Positions 11,831 through 23,552 of a stretch of 64,000 nt of DNA are shown here, one piece after another (the first letter of the stretch is position 1; every line of letters starts with the position of its first letter). Source of the stretch: Sclerodactyla briareus (lineage: Eukaryota; Echinodermata; Holothuroidea; Dendrochirotida; Sclerodactylidae); NCBI GenBank assembly GCA_026419785.1, contig JAODTK010005771.1, positions 434,001-498,000 of the forward strand, read 5' to 3'. The position numbers were made by a program, and so were the translations under genes. The notes beneath the pieces were generated by a model. That model was not told the DNA's origin. It saw nothing but the letters and a program-made list of their open reading frames with translations, and did no database searches.

Positions 11831-12179
11831 ACTGCCGTTTAGGGGAGTTACATTCTGGAGTCTCCATTTACCCAAGAATTGTTGGGACTTTTAGTCAACC
11901 CCGGCGAATCCTGAACCCTAGATCAGCGTAGGCCTAAGGTTCAATTATATCGTTATCGACAGTTACCAGTGTGTTGTGAGATTAATTCAGATCGGAGGGG
12001 GTCCATTTCAGTGTTTCATCAGTTGGGGAAGCGGTGAAAGTGTGGCTCTGTGCGTATACGGTAGCTTATCATTTCGTTAATATTCTAGCCCGCAGTGTCA
12101 TGGCGCAACTTGTCGCGTGTGGTGTTACTCCGGAATAACGTGATTACCTCATGGTTGAACCAGAATCCACACAACTGGG

Positions 12180-14230
12180 ATCGTCGGTCATTCTGGGTGA
12201 TTTCAATGCTCTACTGGAGTCAGTAGGGAAGGCAATGAGTCGTGTCTTGGTCCGCATGGATCTGTCAGCCATGATGATAGCAGTCTTCGGCTACTAAACT
12301 TTGCTAGAAGTCGGGCCTTGGAATCGCTGGTTCTTGGTTCCACGATTGATGCGAGGCGCTGGATTTATTACTCCACAATTATGGTGTTAGTGTCAAAGAG
12401 ATTGGCCATGTACTCATAGATGGATATGAAAGATGCTCATGCTCATGAACTGCAGGGTCTCCAGGGTGCCCAGGCTTCCAATGATCATAGCATGCTCGTC
12501 ATCACACACTCAGCTTACTTTCAAAATTCCGAAAAAAGCTGCGTCGGCTTTTAAAAGGATGACGTCAGTCAACTGGAGGACCCGAAAGTAGCTACAGTGT
12601 ATGCTGACAAGGTGGGGCTTCAGGTGTATGGGGGGCCCTGAGCAGGGATGGGCGAACTTCAAAGCCCGCATTCTCAAGACAGCAGAGGAGTGCATCCTGG
12701 AGCGTCCTAGGAGGACCACAGGGGCGATTACTAGGGAAACAATCGAATGCATCTAGCGGAGCCGCCAGGCAATGCTTAGTGGTAAGACTCGGCTTGCTAG
12801 GGAGCTTCGATGCACGGCACTGAGAGCACTGCGACGCGATTGTGAGACGGAGGTTCAGTGTCTCGGTGAGTCCGTGGAGAGGCACTTGACAACGGGTGCC
12901 TCGAAGACGTCTACCTAAGCAATTCGGAGACTCCGCAACTCGGCCTCTGTGATGCGGTGCCTAGTTGTCAAGGCAGAGGACGGCAGCGTCTTGACCATGG
13001 AATCCGTTATGAGGGCACGTTGGGCTGGGTAATTTGAGGATTTGTACAAGGCTGAGCCCCCAGCCTGGAAATTCAGATAGATAATGTTGCAACTCTACTG
13101 GCCGAACCATCCTGTTTTTACTGTAGGAACTGTGTGTGCTACTAATCGAGGCAAACTCGAGAGGCAGGAGCAGTTAAAGGGCGGGAAGTTCCCGTGAGTT
13201 GTGGGAATATCCAGAGGTGCTCCGGGGCTGCGTGGCCAGTGGCCGGCCTCGAGTTGTTGCATGGCCTCTATAGGCTCTGTTTGGAACACTGGTGTCATTC
13301 CAACTGTCTGGAAAGGGGCGATAGTTCAATCTGGAAAGGGAAGGGGATACTCGGGATTGTAATAACTATAGCGTGGTAACACTCCTCTCAGTACCTGGCA
13401 AAGTCTTCGCTAGGATCATCCTGAACAGAATCCGTTGTCACCTGCTTGCGCATCAGCGTCCTGTGCAGTCGGCGTTACTCCAGAAGCCCACTATGCGGGA
13501 ATTCGGTAGAGGCTCTCTCGTGGCCTATATCGATTTCTGCAAAGCCTCCGCCTCTGAGTGTTGGTAGGCACTTTGGAGAATTCTCGAGCAGCGTGTTGTG
13601 CCAACCCACCTTGTACACCTGATATCCTCTGTATTCTGGAAATGAGAGTGATGGTGGAGTCTCTGGCTATTCCCCTGTTACCACGGGTGTGAGGCAGGGT
13701 TGTACACTGGCTCAACACTTTTCAACACCGGATAATATGGAACGGATTATGTAGAGGGCTGTGAATAGTACCGGCTGTGGGGTCTCATTCGGGGAGTCGA
13801 GTTTCTGACCTGGACTCCGCGGATGATGCTGCATCTCTCGCCGAGTTTGTTGATTCCTGGTTTATGTCCTTGGAACACTCAGTCCAGAGGCAAGTCCGCT
13901 GGGCCTTCAGGTGTCATGACCAATACCAAGATCCAGTCTTCCAGAACGTGGAAGTAACCAGGTCATGTGCCTACTGAGGTCAGTAGACGCCTTGGACTGG
14001 CTTTTGGAGTTATAAAATCTACGTATCTAATGCGAGAGTTCTCGGAGAGGCGGGAATGGTGAAGCTTAGCTGCGTGGTTCGCGATCGCCAAATGCGCTTC
14101 TTTTTTGGACATTTGGCGAGTTTCCCGACCGACTACCCTGCCCACCGTGTCCTGTGCAAACGGGATCTGGTGGGTCGGGGCCGATCGCCGTGACGCCCCG
14201 TAGCTCATGGTCGGTGCACTTTCGTCGAGC
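12180..14230 (+). mobile_element. Decayed APE/RT non-LTR retrotransposon
   Basis: Blocks in order on the + strand across many frame breaks: endonuclease core VILGDFNALLESVG (12187 on; GDFN at about 12196-12207) with NESCLGPHGS and LLNFARSRALES; a linker with RRQAMLSGKTRLARELR-like sequence (about 12750-12900), RRLRNSASVMRCLVVK and RARWAG-FEDLYKAEPPA (about 13000-13070); RT fingers and palm VTLLSVPGKVFARIILNRIR (13373); and RVSDLDSADDAASLAE (about 13800) as the YADD-box equivalent. The C-terminal block MRFFFGHLASFPTDYP and AHRVLCKRDL lies at 14090-14190. This is the standard layout of an APE-type LINE ORF2. No poly-A tail, target duplication or 5' end could be fixed. An ~85-bp relative lies at 49160-49250. 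Confidence 0.75.
13190..13980 (+). pseudogene. Reverse transcriptase core of the 12.2-14.2 kb LINE
   Basis: Block by block: a DWKRG-VVPIWKGKG-like region at about 13300-13345 (SSIWKGKGILG), VTLLSVPGKVFARIIL, LLAHQRPVQSALLQKPT (the 'HQRPEQSGF' region), REFGRGSLVAYIDFCKA (the 'a.yiDl.KAFDs' motif with K kept), TRVRQGCTLA-like sequence near 13690, and DLDSADDAAS. In the catalytic FADD box (13816-13827) the codon for F has become S while both aspartates are kept. Frame breaks separate the blocks, so no functional enzyme can be made. It would have copied its own RNA by target-primed reverse transcription. Confidence 0.7.
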
Positions 14231-15427
14231 TGCGTATTGTGGTGCTCTGTTGAAAGTGCCGTTAGGTATCATAATCTCGAAGTAAGGAGGTGTACATTGT
14301 GTGTAACATCGTTCCGAGTGTTACCCCCAAAATACACCAATACATGCCCGAAACAACTTACGGCTCCCGAACGTGCATAACTGACGCCAACTGAATCATC
14401 ACGGAAGGCACGAACAACATAATTAAATCCAAATGCGATCCCGTCAGGCAAACATCTTGCTCGTAATATAGCATCACGGAACCAATCGTTATTTTAATAT
14501 AACACTACAGGCTTGAGGGCGCAGTTAGGGGCATGGAAACTAGCTCGACACTGACTAGAGCTGAGGCAGTGGGGTTCGAACCGGGAGTCGGATGCCGTCC
14601 TAACGATTCTCACGTAGGTGTAAGGTGGTGCTTGCGAATATGCGCGCATGCTTTGTGAGCTGGCTATATTGGGAGTGCGTGTGCGTACATTAACTACCTT
14701 ATGGAGTATCCATTTAAGCAGAGCTGCAGGCGTCCCCGTGTGCTCCTCTCCATGCGGAGCTCGAAACCAGCGGTGGGCTTCCCGAATCATCGTCTATGTC
14801 ACTATAGAGCAGGGACGACATGCTCGAGCCCTCGCAGGCGAATCCCGGCCTAGGAGCGTGTCGTGGGTACCAAGTGGTCAGCTGAGGTAGTGAGGGCGCG
14901 AGCCGAACCGGGAGTCGGCCGCTCCCTTAATAAATGTCCCGACGTACGCGTCAAGTAGGTAGGTAGGCAAGTAGTAGACTGTGTGCTTCCTGTCCGAGAA
15001 TGCAAGAATGCGAGTTCTTTACTGAACTGTACAATAGTTACTAATTGAGGAAAGTATGATCTGAATGAGCTTTGCCAGATTTGCGTTATAATTAGTGCAC
15101 ACAGTAGAAGCAACATGGCAAATATGTGTCCGAGGTGAAGCCAAAGCCACCTGAGGTCGAGATTAAGCTGAATTTGCAACATTACACTGATTTGCATGAA
15201 CAGTGGAACTAGATAAATTACATGGCAGTATTCCGCAATTTGTTCCAAGGTTCATCAACCCAAAGGTATTATCATGTAGGCTAAGTCACATATAATGGTG
15301 AACACTAGTCCACACTCCTATTCTCAATACCCATGGTTAATCGAGCCTTCTTCGAATGAACCTGTTCACGAGATTATCTGAATCCTTGGTGGCGTAGAAA
15401 CTATCACCGTTTATCGAGCGAGTGCAG
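14231..15427. other. Non-genic stretch with repeated tRNA-like words
   Basis: No gene is recognised. 'agctgaggcagtg…ttcgaaccgggagtcgg' (14559-14592) recurs as 'agctgaggtagtg…gaaccgggagtcgg' (14881-14920), so a short dispersed or duplicated repeat is present. The first exons of the Ig/EGF gene could lie here or further upstream but were not found. Confidence 0.4.
14565..14625 (-). repeat. tRNA-derived SINE-like promoter region
   Basis: On the minus strand 'gttaggacggcatccgactccc' is followed directly by GGTTCGAACCCC (14571-14582), a perfect pol III B-box. The 'gttaggac…cgactccc-ggttcgaa' layout matches the right half of a tRNA or tRNA-derived SINE. No convincing acceptor stem or cloverleaf can be drawn, so it is not called as a tRNA gene. 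Confidence 0.35.
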
Positions 15428-15637
15428 GATCTGAAGACCTTGACGAGAGCGTGACGATTGGCGTGAAACTGACGAAGCTGTCTGATTCGATTCGCTGGTT
15501 CAAGGACGGTCGATACTTGGGTAAAGGGAGGGCGAGGAGAACTATTTGCAAGGTCTCGGAGGCTGGCCTCTACCGACTCCAACGCTCCACTCGAGGGAAG
15601 CGAGGCTGGTGTATTTTGATGAGAGTGACCGTAGCTG
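15428..15637 (+). CDS. Tie-like receptor ectodomain: Ig-domain exon
   Basis: An intact 210-bp exon of 70 codons, phase 1 at both ends, lies between 'gagtgcag' and donor 'gtaatt'. It reads SEDLDESVTIGVKLTKL, then SIRWFKDGRYLGKG, then KVSEAGLYRLQRSTRGKRG, then ILMRVTVA. This is an Ig fold: the W of strand C followed by KDG, and an E-A-G-x-Y turn standing for the usual D-x-G-x-Y. The basic 'STRGKRGW' and closing 'RVTVA' match the second Ig domain of Tie-type receptors, where the domain ends in 'RLIVR-C' and runs into EGF repeats. The next exon supplies that cysteine in the right phase (A-E-C). The role is inferred as an extracellular ligand-binding or adhesion segment. No frame break occurs in this exon. 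Confidence 0.6.
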
Positions 15638-17879
15638 GTAATTACTCGAATGTGAAATGTAATATATTTTAATAAACTTGGGCATGATGATAGCTATGAA
15701 CCAGAGGGTGTTTTTTTTTTTACACAGTGCTTAGTCAGTAAAACGAGGATAACAGTTAACACGATGGACTCACCGATATAGGAACGTCTGTATAGTCCAA
15801 CTGAACTCACTGCAGTGTATTGCACGTACAAGCATCTACAAGAACAAAATAAACGTTTTCGCTCAATTTATGAGATGATCCTTTAAACAAAATAAAAATG
15901 GGATTATCTTGAATGACCACCGACTGAACCATAACGAACTAAACTGAAATAAACTATTTGCTGTACACTACCCCTTCAACATAATATGAACTGTTGATCA
16001 AAAGTCATTTCGATAATGTACAAGCAAAATAAATTGCATACATCGATCAATAGAAATAAGACCACATACCCACACCTCTGAGAGGGCACTGACGTTCATT
16101 GATTTGTTACCCATTCCTTCATGAGCGTTCCCAGAATGGCCGCAAATATTTCGGCCTAGGGTGGAATATTTCTAAACATGCTACGACGGAATTTTTGACC
16201 TGGCTTTTTATCGGAAACATACACGCGTTGACCCGTATACATGCCAATATTTTAGACCATCATATATATACTTCGCAAGCGTGTTTTACCGAGCGTGCAT
16301 TGTAGGAAGGTTCAGGCGGTACCGTATTTGCTGGTTGGCGGGTTTACGCTTGTATTCACGGGAAACTTAGTACTTGCCACAATGCACAATAATGTTGGTA
16401 TTTTGAAATGGTCTATGAATTAATTTCTTGCCCGATTCTCCAAAATGTACAACGCCACACGAAGTGTAGTAATCAGTTTCGCAAGAACACCTTCACTTTT
16501 CAGACCCCTATGATGTTGAACTGTACAATCGAATTGTTCCGTTCGAGAAAGACACGAAACATCAGATTTCAGTTCAAGTGCCACACTTATTGAGCGATGC
16601 CTGTACCACAAAAAAAGTGAAAATCGGAAATGTCCCAAAATTGACCATTTTATCTGACAATATTTCAAATTTTGAAGAGTAGTCATACGACCTGACATGC
16701 AAATTTTCAATACCAAATATGGCTCAATGGTTCAGACTTCACTTCCAGATCACTTATTGCTTGAACTACAAACACGAAGGTAAAACGCGGAAATACCCCA
16801 GAATTGACCATTCTAACTGACAATATTCTTTTTCGATTTTTTTTGCGCAATGTGTCAGGAATAGTGACACTACTGATGATAATAATAATGATAACATTGG
16901 ATTTAAAAGTAAACATTGAGTAAGCTGTATTTCAATCATCTAAGTTCATGAAATTCAATGTAGGGGACACTTTAAATGACCTGATGACAATATTTAGAAT
17001 GATAAAACAATGCATACAAACTGGCACAAAAGTTCGATAAGGAAATTCAATGGGAAGCTACTAGAAGCGTGCGAAAGGTACAACCCCAAAGGGAAGATGA
17101 TGACAAGCTATTCCAAATAATTGGCCCTTAAACCGATTGAATTGAATATTTCATTGTGTAATAGCTACTCTACAGTATGGAATATTCTAAAAACCACCAG
17201 TATCTTTGTATTGAGAAGAGGGTTCCCCGTTTTTTTTTTTTTTTTTTTCACAGAAAAGATTTGCAACCATAGGTATAGGCATGGAATTTTAGTGGCATGA
17301 ACCATAATATTAGCAGTTATAAGACAGGACTCCGTTAAATTGGAGTCCTTTGAAAGGAGAATCATTGGATTCAGAAATTAAGAACCTGCAATGTTACCAG
17401 TGATTCCTTTCTGCCCTTAAAGCTACGAAGCCAACATATTGTCATGAACACTAATCCTTGATTCCTTCCACACTATCATCCATCTACGCGTAAAAATTAA
17501 TCGGTATTAGTTCTCTGCAATAACCCATTCAGAGATCAAGTTAATGCACCCCGTCTCAAACCTAATCACCGCTCAGACGAAACCACTGTAAACCTACGCA
17601 AATATGTTTCAAAGCCTTTATATCTCTTTCAATAGCCGTGTAAACTGTGTTATCATATTGACGGAGGGGAAGATGGCCCGCAGCAGTAAACAAAACCTCT
17701 GTGTTCACCACATAGGGAAATACAGTGGGTACCTCGGTAGATTCGTCTCCGATGGAGATCATGCCTTTAGACTTCCCATGAAGCAGGTCAATGTCGGGTA
17801 TAGCGGCCCGTACAGACGGCCATATCCTGGTGAAGTCAGAAGATGAACATTTTTAAGCGACTGCATGTCTTTCCCACAG
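15638..17879 (+). other. Intron between Ig and first EGF exon
   Basis: Bounded by donor gtaatt (15638) and acceptor 'tgtctttcccacag' (ending 17879). It contains a tandem duplication at 16555-16870, several A/T runs, and unassigned open frames such as 17604-17846. Confidence 0.45.
16555..16870 (+). repeat. Two-copy tandem repeat, ~161-bp unit
   Basis: 'ggaaatgtcccaaaattgaccattttatctgacaatattt' (16627 on) recurs as 'ggaaataccccagaattgaccattctaactgacaatattct' (16788 on). The flanking 'cagatttcagttcaagtgccacacttatt' also recurs as 'cagacttcacttccagatcacttatt'. It lies inside the intron of the Ig/EGF gene. Confidence 0.7.
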
Positions 17880-18039
17880 AGTGCCTAAGGACAGAGTTCT
17901 TCTTTGACGGCGATTTGCCTGACTGCCGACGAACTGGGCGGATCGTTCACCCTCGGCTGTCTGAACGGTGGAGTACCGGGCCCACTTTTCTCCATCTGCC
18001 AATGCCCCCCTTGCTTCAGAGGTGCACACTGCGAACGAC
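17880..18039 (+). CDS. Tie-like receptor ectodomain: first EGF-like exon
   Basis: The acceptor is tttcccacag and the donor is a strong GAC|gtgagt. In phase 1 the exon reads ECLRTEFFFDGDLPDCRRT, then after a +1 frame break near 17955 CLNGGVPGPLFSICQC and PPCFRGAHCER. This is an EGF-like module: C-x-N-G-G, then C-x-C-P-P-x-F-x-G-x-x-C. The glycine of 'PPGF' is a cysteine here. The last base of the previous exon plus 'AG TGC' gives A-E-C, joining Ig to EGF as in Tie receptors. The 160-bp length is one base over a phase 1-1 exon, consistent with a single inserted base. Either that base is an assembly error or the exon is broken. Confidence 0.58.
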
Positions 18040-18840
18040 GTGAGTGACAATTCTATTCAACACTCAATGACATGGGCTTCCTCGAAAAATAAAAGCTCAT
18101 TATTATTGATCTGTTTTTGTGTTTGTGGGAGAACGGGGAGGACCTAACCACGATCCTCACATTCTAACAGAGGAACCGATTTCCCTAGCCCCATCGGTAC
18201 TTAACGATGAGAGCTCCCTAATTCTTTATCAGTTGGTTTTGATATAATTGAGAATTTCTGCACGCAGGGTTTCGATGTTGAACTACACAACAGTAGTTAC
18301 CGTAGTGGTTCGACACATGTGCTGTATTATAAATATTCATCAATAATAGTTAACCGTTTGGTCCATAGCCAGCCTGATCAATATTTAGAAAGCCAAAAGG
18401 TTTGGTGATTCCTTGACCTGCTCCTGCTAGCATATACTAGACACGAGAACAAATGGGCTCATGCGGCTAAATATCCCCCTTCCACACCGAGGGACCCATT
18501 GCGACAAGCATTCAGAAAAAAGCTTTCTTCGCTCAACCTGTATTAAAGTTATCAGCCTTTGGCCTACGGTGACCTCAGATTGCCTGGGACGTGACTACTA
18601 CACATTTGGCTCAATGTACTTTTGTTGGGTAGCATAGACACCCACTAATTAACAAATAGAAGGAATGAACCTGTATCACACTCTCCATCGGAAGAACAAT
18701 CTCTTATTTCTTTTTCTTCGATTGCAAAAATTGCATATTTGGAATCGAGAGAAACAAAGATATAGCATTCGGCTGAAGAATATAATAAAGAAGGCGGGAA
18801 TACTGCAAGATCAGTGAATGATACAATTTCCATATATGTG
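18040..18840. other. Intronic/non-genic stretch
   Basis: It follows the gtgagt donor. Nothing is recognised up to the dispersed repeat that starts at 18841. Confidence 0.4.
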
Positions 18841-19832
18841 GCAGGGGCGTCGGAGCGTTTCGAAAAGTGTGGGGGGGGGACACATCGAATGCAATTGGAC
18901 CATCTAAAGCGGAAGCGCACCATGAGTTGGCGCGGAGCGTGCGAAGAAAATTTCAGATTGTCATATCCCTCCAGATCGACGAAAAACGGCACTTGCCAGG
19001 CTCAATAGCACCCATCTACATGTGTGATTTGAGCAAAAGACAGACAAACAGTTGTAATTGTGCATACTAGGATGATTTACGATACACACAGTGGTATTTT
19101 TTAATACTCAGTTCTACTCTGGCTTGTCTTGCGTGGGATCCAGGGGTCCACCGAACGGTCTCTGATGGGATCGAAGGGAAAAGCCACAGGCGTACGGGAC
19201 CACTCCAGTTGGGAGCAAAAAATTTGTACCCGAATTTTACAAGTCGAGATCATTGAATCTACCGTGCGAGCGCGAAAGCGCGAAAAAAAGGACGATTTGC
19301 TTTTTCCGGGCCTTTTACGAGAAAAAATAGGCTTCTTTTCACTTGCTATTTCCTTCCCAAATTTTACACAAACTTTCCTGTCAGATGTTTTCATCTCAGA
19401 AGAAAAAATGGGGGGGGGGGGCAGTCTGCCCCCAAGACTCCTGAAATTAATCGAGTGAACGCATGAGTTCGACAGAATATAGCCCACAACGCCTGGAAGA
19501 AAAACGCCATTGCGCGCGAAACACTTGAAAACTATGCACTTTTGGCTATTCGATTTGAAATTCGAGAACTCGTCCACTTCGGCCCTAGTCGGGTCCAGAT
19601 CTTCACCTGGGGTCCGCACTGGAATTGTGGACAATTTCCAACGCGATTGTTGTTTTTTTGGCTTAGACAAAAATGAATCAGTTTAGAGTGATACAAATCG
19701 GGCAGTGATATTATTTTTTAATTACGGTCGGAAAAGTGGGGAGACATATCCCCCCACTTTTGAAACCCCCCCCACTTTTGAAAGTGGGGGGAATTTGCCC
19801 CCCCCCCCGTCCCCACTGTTGACGCCATGATA
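18841..19832 (+). mobile_element. Dispersed repeat, copy A
   Basis: It starts gcaggggcgtcggagcg-tt, then 'cgaaaagtg' and a G run. It ends in a C run, 'gtccccac' and 'tgttgacgccatgat'. The same landmarks occur in the same order, reverse-complemented, at 56602-55778. Shared internal words include 'ctcaatagcacccatcta', 'ccgaacggtctctgatggga', 'tcgaagggaaaagcca', 'ggcgtacgggac' and 'aaatttgtacccgaatttta'. The longest open frame in the window (189 residues, minus, 19670-19101) lies in it but includes translated homopolymer (PPPP) and is not kept in copy B. The element class is unknown: there are no terminal inverted repeats, RT or transposase. It lies in an intron of the Ig/EGF gene. Confidence 0.75.
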
Positions 19833-20970
19833 TGTTGATATGATGGCGGGGACCGAAAAAGTCAGCCCCATTTAACCAATCATTAGCTGTAAATCCCCAA
19901 AGAATTGACTCTGAATATACTAAAACAACAACTCTTTGTATCACTCACAAGGTGTTGTTTTGATTCCGTAACTCGAGTCAAAAGCTTGCCATTCCTTAAG
20001 TTACGAAGCTGCTTGTGAAGCCTGTTGACGTTCTCACTGACTCTGCCAAAAGGGTCACAAGTTCGTTCATGTGACGGCGCTATACTTGTATAAAGCCTAA
20101 TAAACACAACGCAAACCCTCACGAACAAATATGCATGGCTTCGGCTTCACATGTGATCATAGAATTCTCGAAGCCTTCTATCTCTAATCGTTCTTCAGAA
20201 ATATGGAACAAAAAAGGAAGAAAAATACTGCACAATGACCAACTACTCTTGAATGATACAGGAGATGCAGTGATAATTGAGCTCCTTGCTGCTGCAAAGT
20301 CCATTTTGGGCAGTAGCACTATGCTGCACTTATGCCCATCTTACAATTTTCAGGTAGTTCAAATTCTTCACTGTCTCGGGGGTAAAATTTTCCACAGATG
20401 CAGCAGTTTTCATCTTCATTGGACTCGTTTTGCGATGACGGCTGACTTCAGGCAAAACAGGATACCCTGATCGTGGGGCAGGTGGTCGTTCATCTCCTAG
20501 ACAAGGCGGGTCTTTATCCGTTCTGAAGGTCCTGACTCATCATGGATGTTTCTCTTTGTGCCCTTCTTTTGCTTCCATTATTGCCCCTTGCTTCGACTTC
20601 TCTCAAAACCACATTCTGGAAGTTTAATACACGAAGTCCTGTTATCGCTACACCGGCAAGACGATAACTCGGCTTCCGCTTTGGGCTTTTCGGTTTCCTT
20701 CTGTGGGACAGGTAGTTTGGAGTTGAGGAATTGACTTAAGAGTGCGGGCTTTATGGCTGTTCTTGTCCGAATTGCGTGCCGGCTCAAATGCTGGTGTTGA
20801 TGCATTCGGATTGAGCGGATATATCCCAGTTTCTTTGAAGAGTTAACTACAATAATAATTATCAGGACTTGATAGAGCGCTAATGCAAGAAGCCGCTCGG
20901 CCCGCTCGACAGACCCGAAAGAAGCACAGAGCAGAAAAACTGAAAAGAATAAGCAGAGGACGAAAAACTG

Positions 20971-21477
20971 TTGAAAGAATCATTGAAAGAAGTTACCAAA
21001 CCCACAGCTCATTATGGAGAGGGGGGATCTTGTTGCCTTAGGAGAAGTGAGTTCATTAATGATAAGATCAGTGTGATAGTCAGCTTTCAATGTATCAAGG
21101 AGACTCTTGTATTTACTACATGGTCCAGGATAGATTCCTTGTTTACAGTAGGTGTGACTGCAGCCACTAGCGTCAAGACGACGAGGCCTCTACTGGGCTG
21201 CAGGGAGAGTATCAAAAAACCCTGCGGACATGGGAACGAAGAAGACAGTGTCCTATGCACTAGCGAACATGGCTGGCAATGTCCACTAGCAGGATGTTAT
21301 GTATTCATAACCAGGGAATCAAGGTCGAAAAGCAGGAGGATAGTGAAAAGGAGAGGTCTGGATGTGAGCACAGACAGAAGTTATCTCTGTTATCCAAGGT
21401 GGTATTTGCCTTGGAGCATGGACTTGGGACGGCGTATGTTAGGCCGACCAATCGATTACACGTGGTCTGACGGTTAA
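20971..21477 (+). CDS. Unassigned 168-residue ORF
   Basis: An ATG-initiated frame of 168 codons ends in TGA. It contains a cysteine cluster (KKPCGHGNEEDSVLC, GWQCPLAGC) and a basic stretch (SRSKSRRIVKRRG). No domain is recognised. It lies in the presumed long intron of the Ig/EGF gene, has no clear repeat relatives, and is long for chance at this base composition. The cysteine spacing does not fit EGF. It could be chance sequence, a nested gene or part of an unknown repeat. Confidence 0.15.
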   Translation: MKESLKEVTKPTAHYGEGGSCCLRRSEFINDKISVIVSFQCIKETLVFTTWSRIDSLFTVGVTAATSVKTTRPLLGCRESIKKPCGHGNEEDSVLCTSEHGWQCPLAGCYVFITRESRSKSRRIVKRRGLDVSTDRSYLCYPRWYLPWSMDLGRRMLGRPIDYTWSDG

Positions 21478-23401
21478 GCCCATGGTGTATGCTTAAGACA
21501 ACTAACAAGCTTGTTACTCTCTGGAGATTGAGTAGGTCCGGGTGTTGATTGCAGTATGCGTGGGCTCACGAGCATGTTGCTGAAGGTTCAAGTATCCAAT
21601 AAGTTGAGAAAAACTTAAGCGTAGCATCAGTCATTCACATCAACAACATGAATATTGAAATCCCTGTCAGTAACAGTTGGTTAGATCAGGACAGTCAAAA
21701 ATTTCAGAAGAGAAGAAATTCACAAAGATAAAATGAGCAAGTAGACTATTTGTATTGTTGGAGGAGGTTGTAGAGGACACATACGATTGAAACGACTAGT
21801 TAATGGGAGTGAAAGATTTCAGGAAGCTTCGCCGGCCAACCTACAAATCGGGTTATCACCTTGCCACAGTGCCATAATTGCCTCTCGGAATTGCCCTCTC
21901 TACATTCTTCTCTGTGTACTTTATCCGATTACATGGTGTTAACTGTGGACATGAAATAGAAAATAGAAGCCATTTCTAGACCGTAATCAGTGATTGAAGT
22001 CGAAAAATTGATCAGTCTGACCTAGTGCAAGCGTGTGTAGGGGTTCAGCCAGTATTTCGATACAATAAAGGTGGCACTTTGTAAACCCCTCTGTCTTTAC
22101 TACTCTATCACTCTATCTACGACTTTCGACCTGCTTCAACACTACCAACACCATGCAACACCCTTTATTTCCCCATCCTCATATGATGTCTTTCCGTCAT
22201 TTATATTTCATATCAGTATCGGCACAGTATCTAATTATCTAACGTGCGCTGGAATGCTGGCAGTAGCTATTGCATACACCACCACTTCAAGTCAACATAA
22301 CAATCTGAGGCCTAAGCCGACGTACAATATCAAAACATCGTTTTCGAACATCATTGGAATGTGCCAGGCCTAGTGAACAAGTTTCTGTATCAACTGGTAC
22401 AATATTTTCAGTATTTTAGCCTGAGCAGTCGGTAAGGGAACTGAACCGATGTGATTGCTACATTATCATATTTATTCTTGCTCAACTGTCATCAAAAGAA
22501 AAATTAGGAAAGGTGAAAATTAAGAGAATCACCCTTTCCTTAGCCGCTATCCTTTACCTGTTTACAGACGTGGCTTACGTTCGTTTTCATGTGTCCTGGC
22601 GTGTTTCGAAAGGTTCCATCGCGTCTCTTTAGGCAACGCGGCGCGTCATTGAGACCAGTTCCGCGATGTTGTTGGGTGAACGAACTTGTGGGGATGAACG
22701 GGTTGATGTGCCTTCCCATACATAGAATAATTTGCCTATGTTTGCGCCATATTTCAGGTCAGCTTCGTGTCTAGAACATATTGACCAATCTGTAAGACAT
22801 GTAGTTATGTACTACGGACTATTTCCCAACCATGATCTACCGACATATCAGTCTTATGAAATATCCTATGAAACAAGTTGATGTCTCATTGATGAGTTGC
22901 TAAGATGTTTATGATTTTTTTTTCATCTCATCACACAGATGAATCTTCTTGAAAAATCGTACTCCCACACGCAACTCTGATGTTTACATTCATACTGGAC
23001 ATTGTATCTGCATCTATGGAATCCTGCTCGTATTGTACTCATTATAATTGTGTGAATATCTCAGTTCTATAGCAGTTCAACTTTAGTCGTGGCCTCCACT
23101 CTGGCCTGTTTCAAAACTGCAACCGTATGTTCTATACATGCAATCGATGTGCCTAGCGACCTGCGCTAATATGCAGATCTATCCGCCCCTGGGCCAGAAC
23201 AGTCACGTCCCGCTAGCGAAGTTCGGAGAAAGGTGGCATAATTTCATGATCCGCCACGAGTATGTTCGCAGGGAAACCTCACATATCACAATGACGTAAG
23301 CCCCAAAGCAGATATTTAAAAATCAGATCCAATTTGCAAACGAGTGTCATGGCGTAATTTCTGGCAATCTTACCACTGGTATTTTTTTCTTGGCCGAGCA
23401 G

Positions 23402-23552
23402 AGTACTATACAAGCAAGGTGCAGCTCTGGATACTGCTTCAGAATCCACGACTGGGACCTGAGCTGCGACGTGGGACACAAAGTCAGATCAACTGCGCAT
23501 GCGACGACCTTACACGCTGTCGTACTACAAGTCCGGAGATTCTCGTGTTTAG
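23402..23552 (+). other. Exon-like segment, unassigned
   Basis: It has the outline of an internal exon: a strong polypyrimidine acceptor ('atttttttcttggccgagcag') and a donor 'tttag|gtgaat', 151 bp apart and open in two frames. One frame gives VQLWILLQNPRLGPELRRG and QINCACDDLTRCRT; another gives RCSSGYCFRIHDWDLSCD. It sits between the first and second EGF exons on the same strand. Neither reading matches a domain well enough to name. Confidence 0.25.

Noticed and set aside
14571..14582. tRNA gene
   Set aside because: Only the B-box region is tRNA-like; no acceptor or D arms can be paired. Recorded as SINE-like instead.
19101..19670. 189-codon ORF as a host gene
   Set aside because: It lies within a dispersed repeat, includes translated homopolymer, and is not kept in the second copy.
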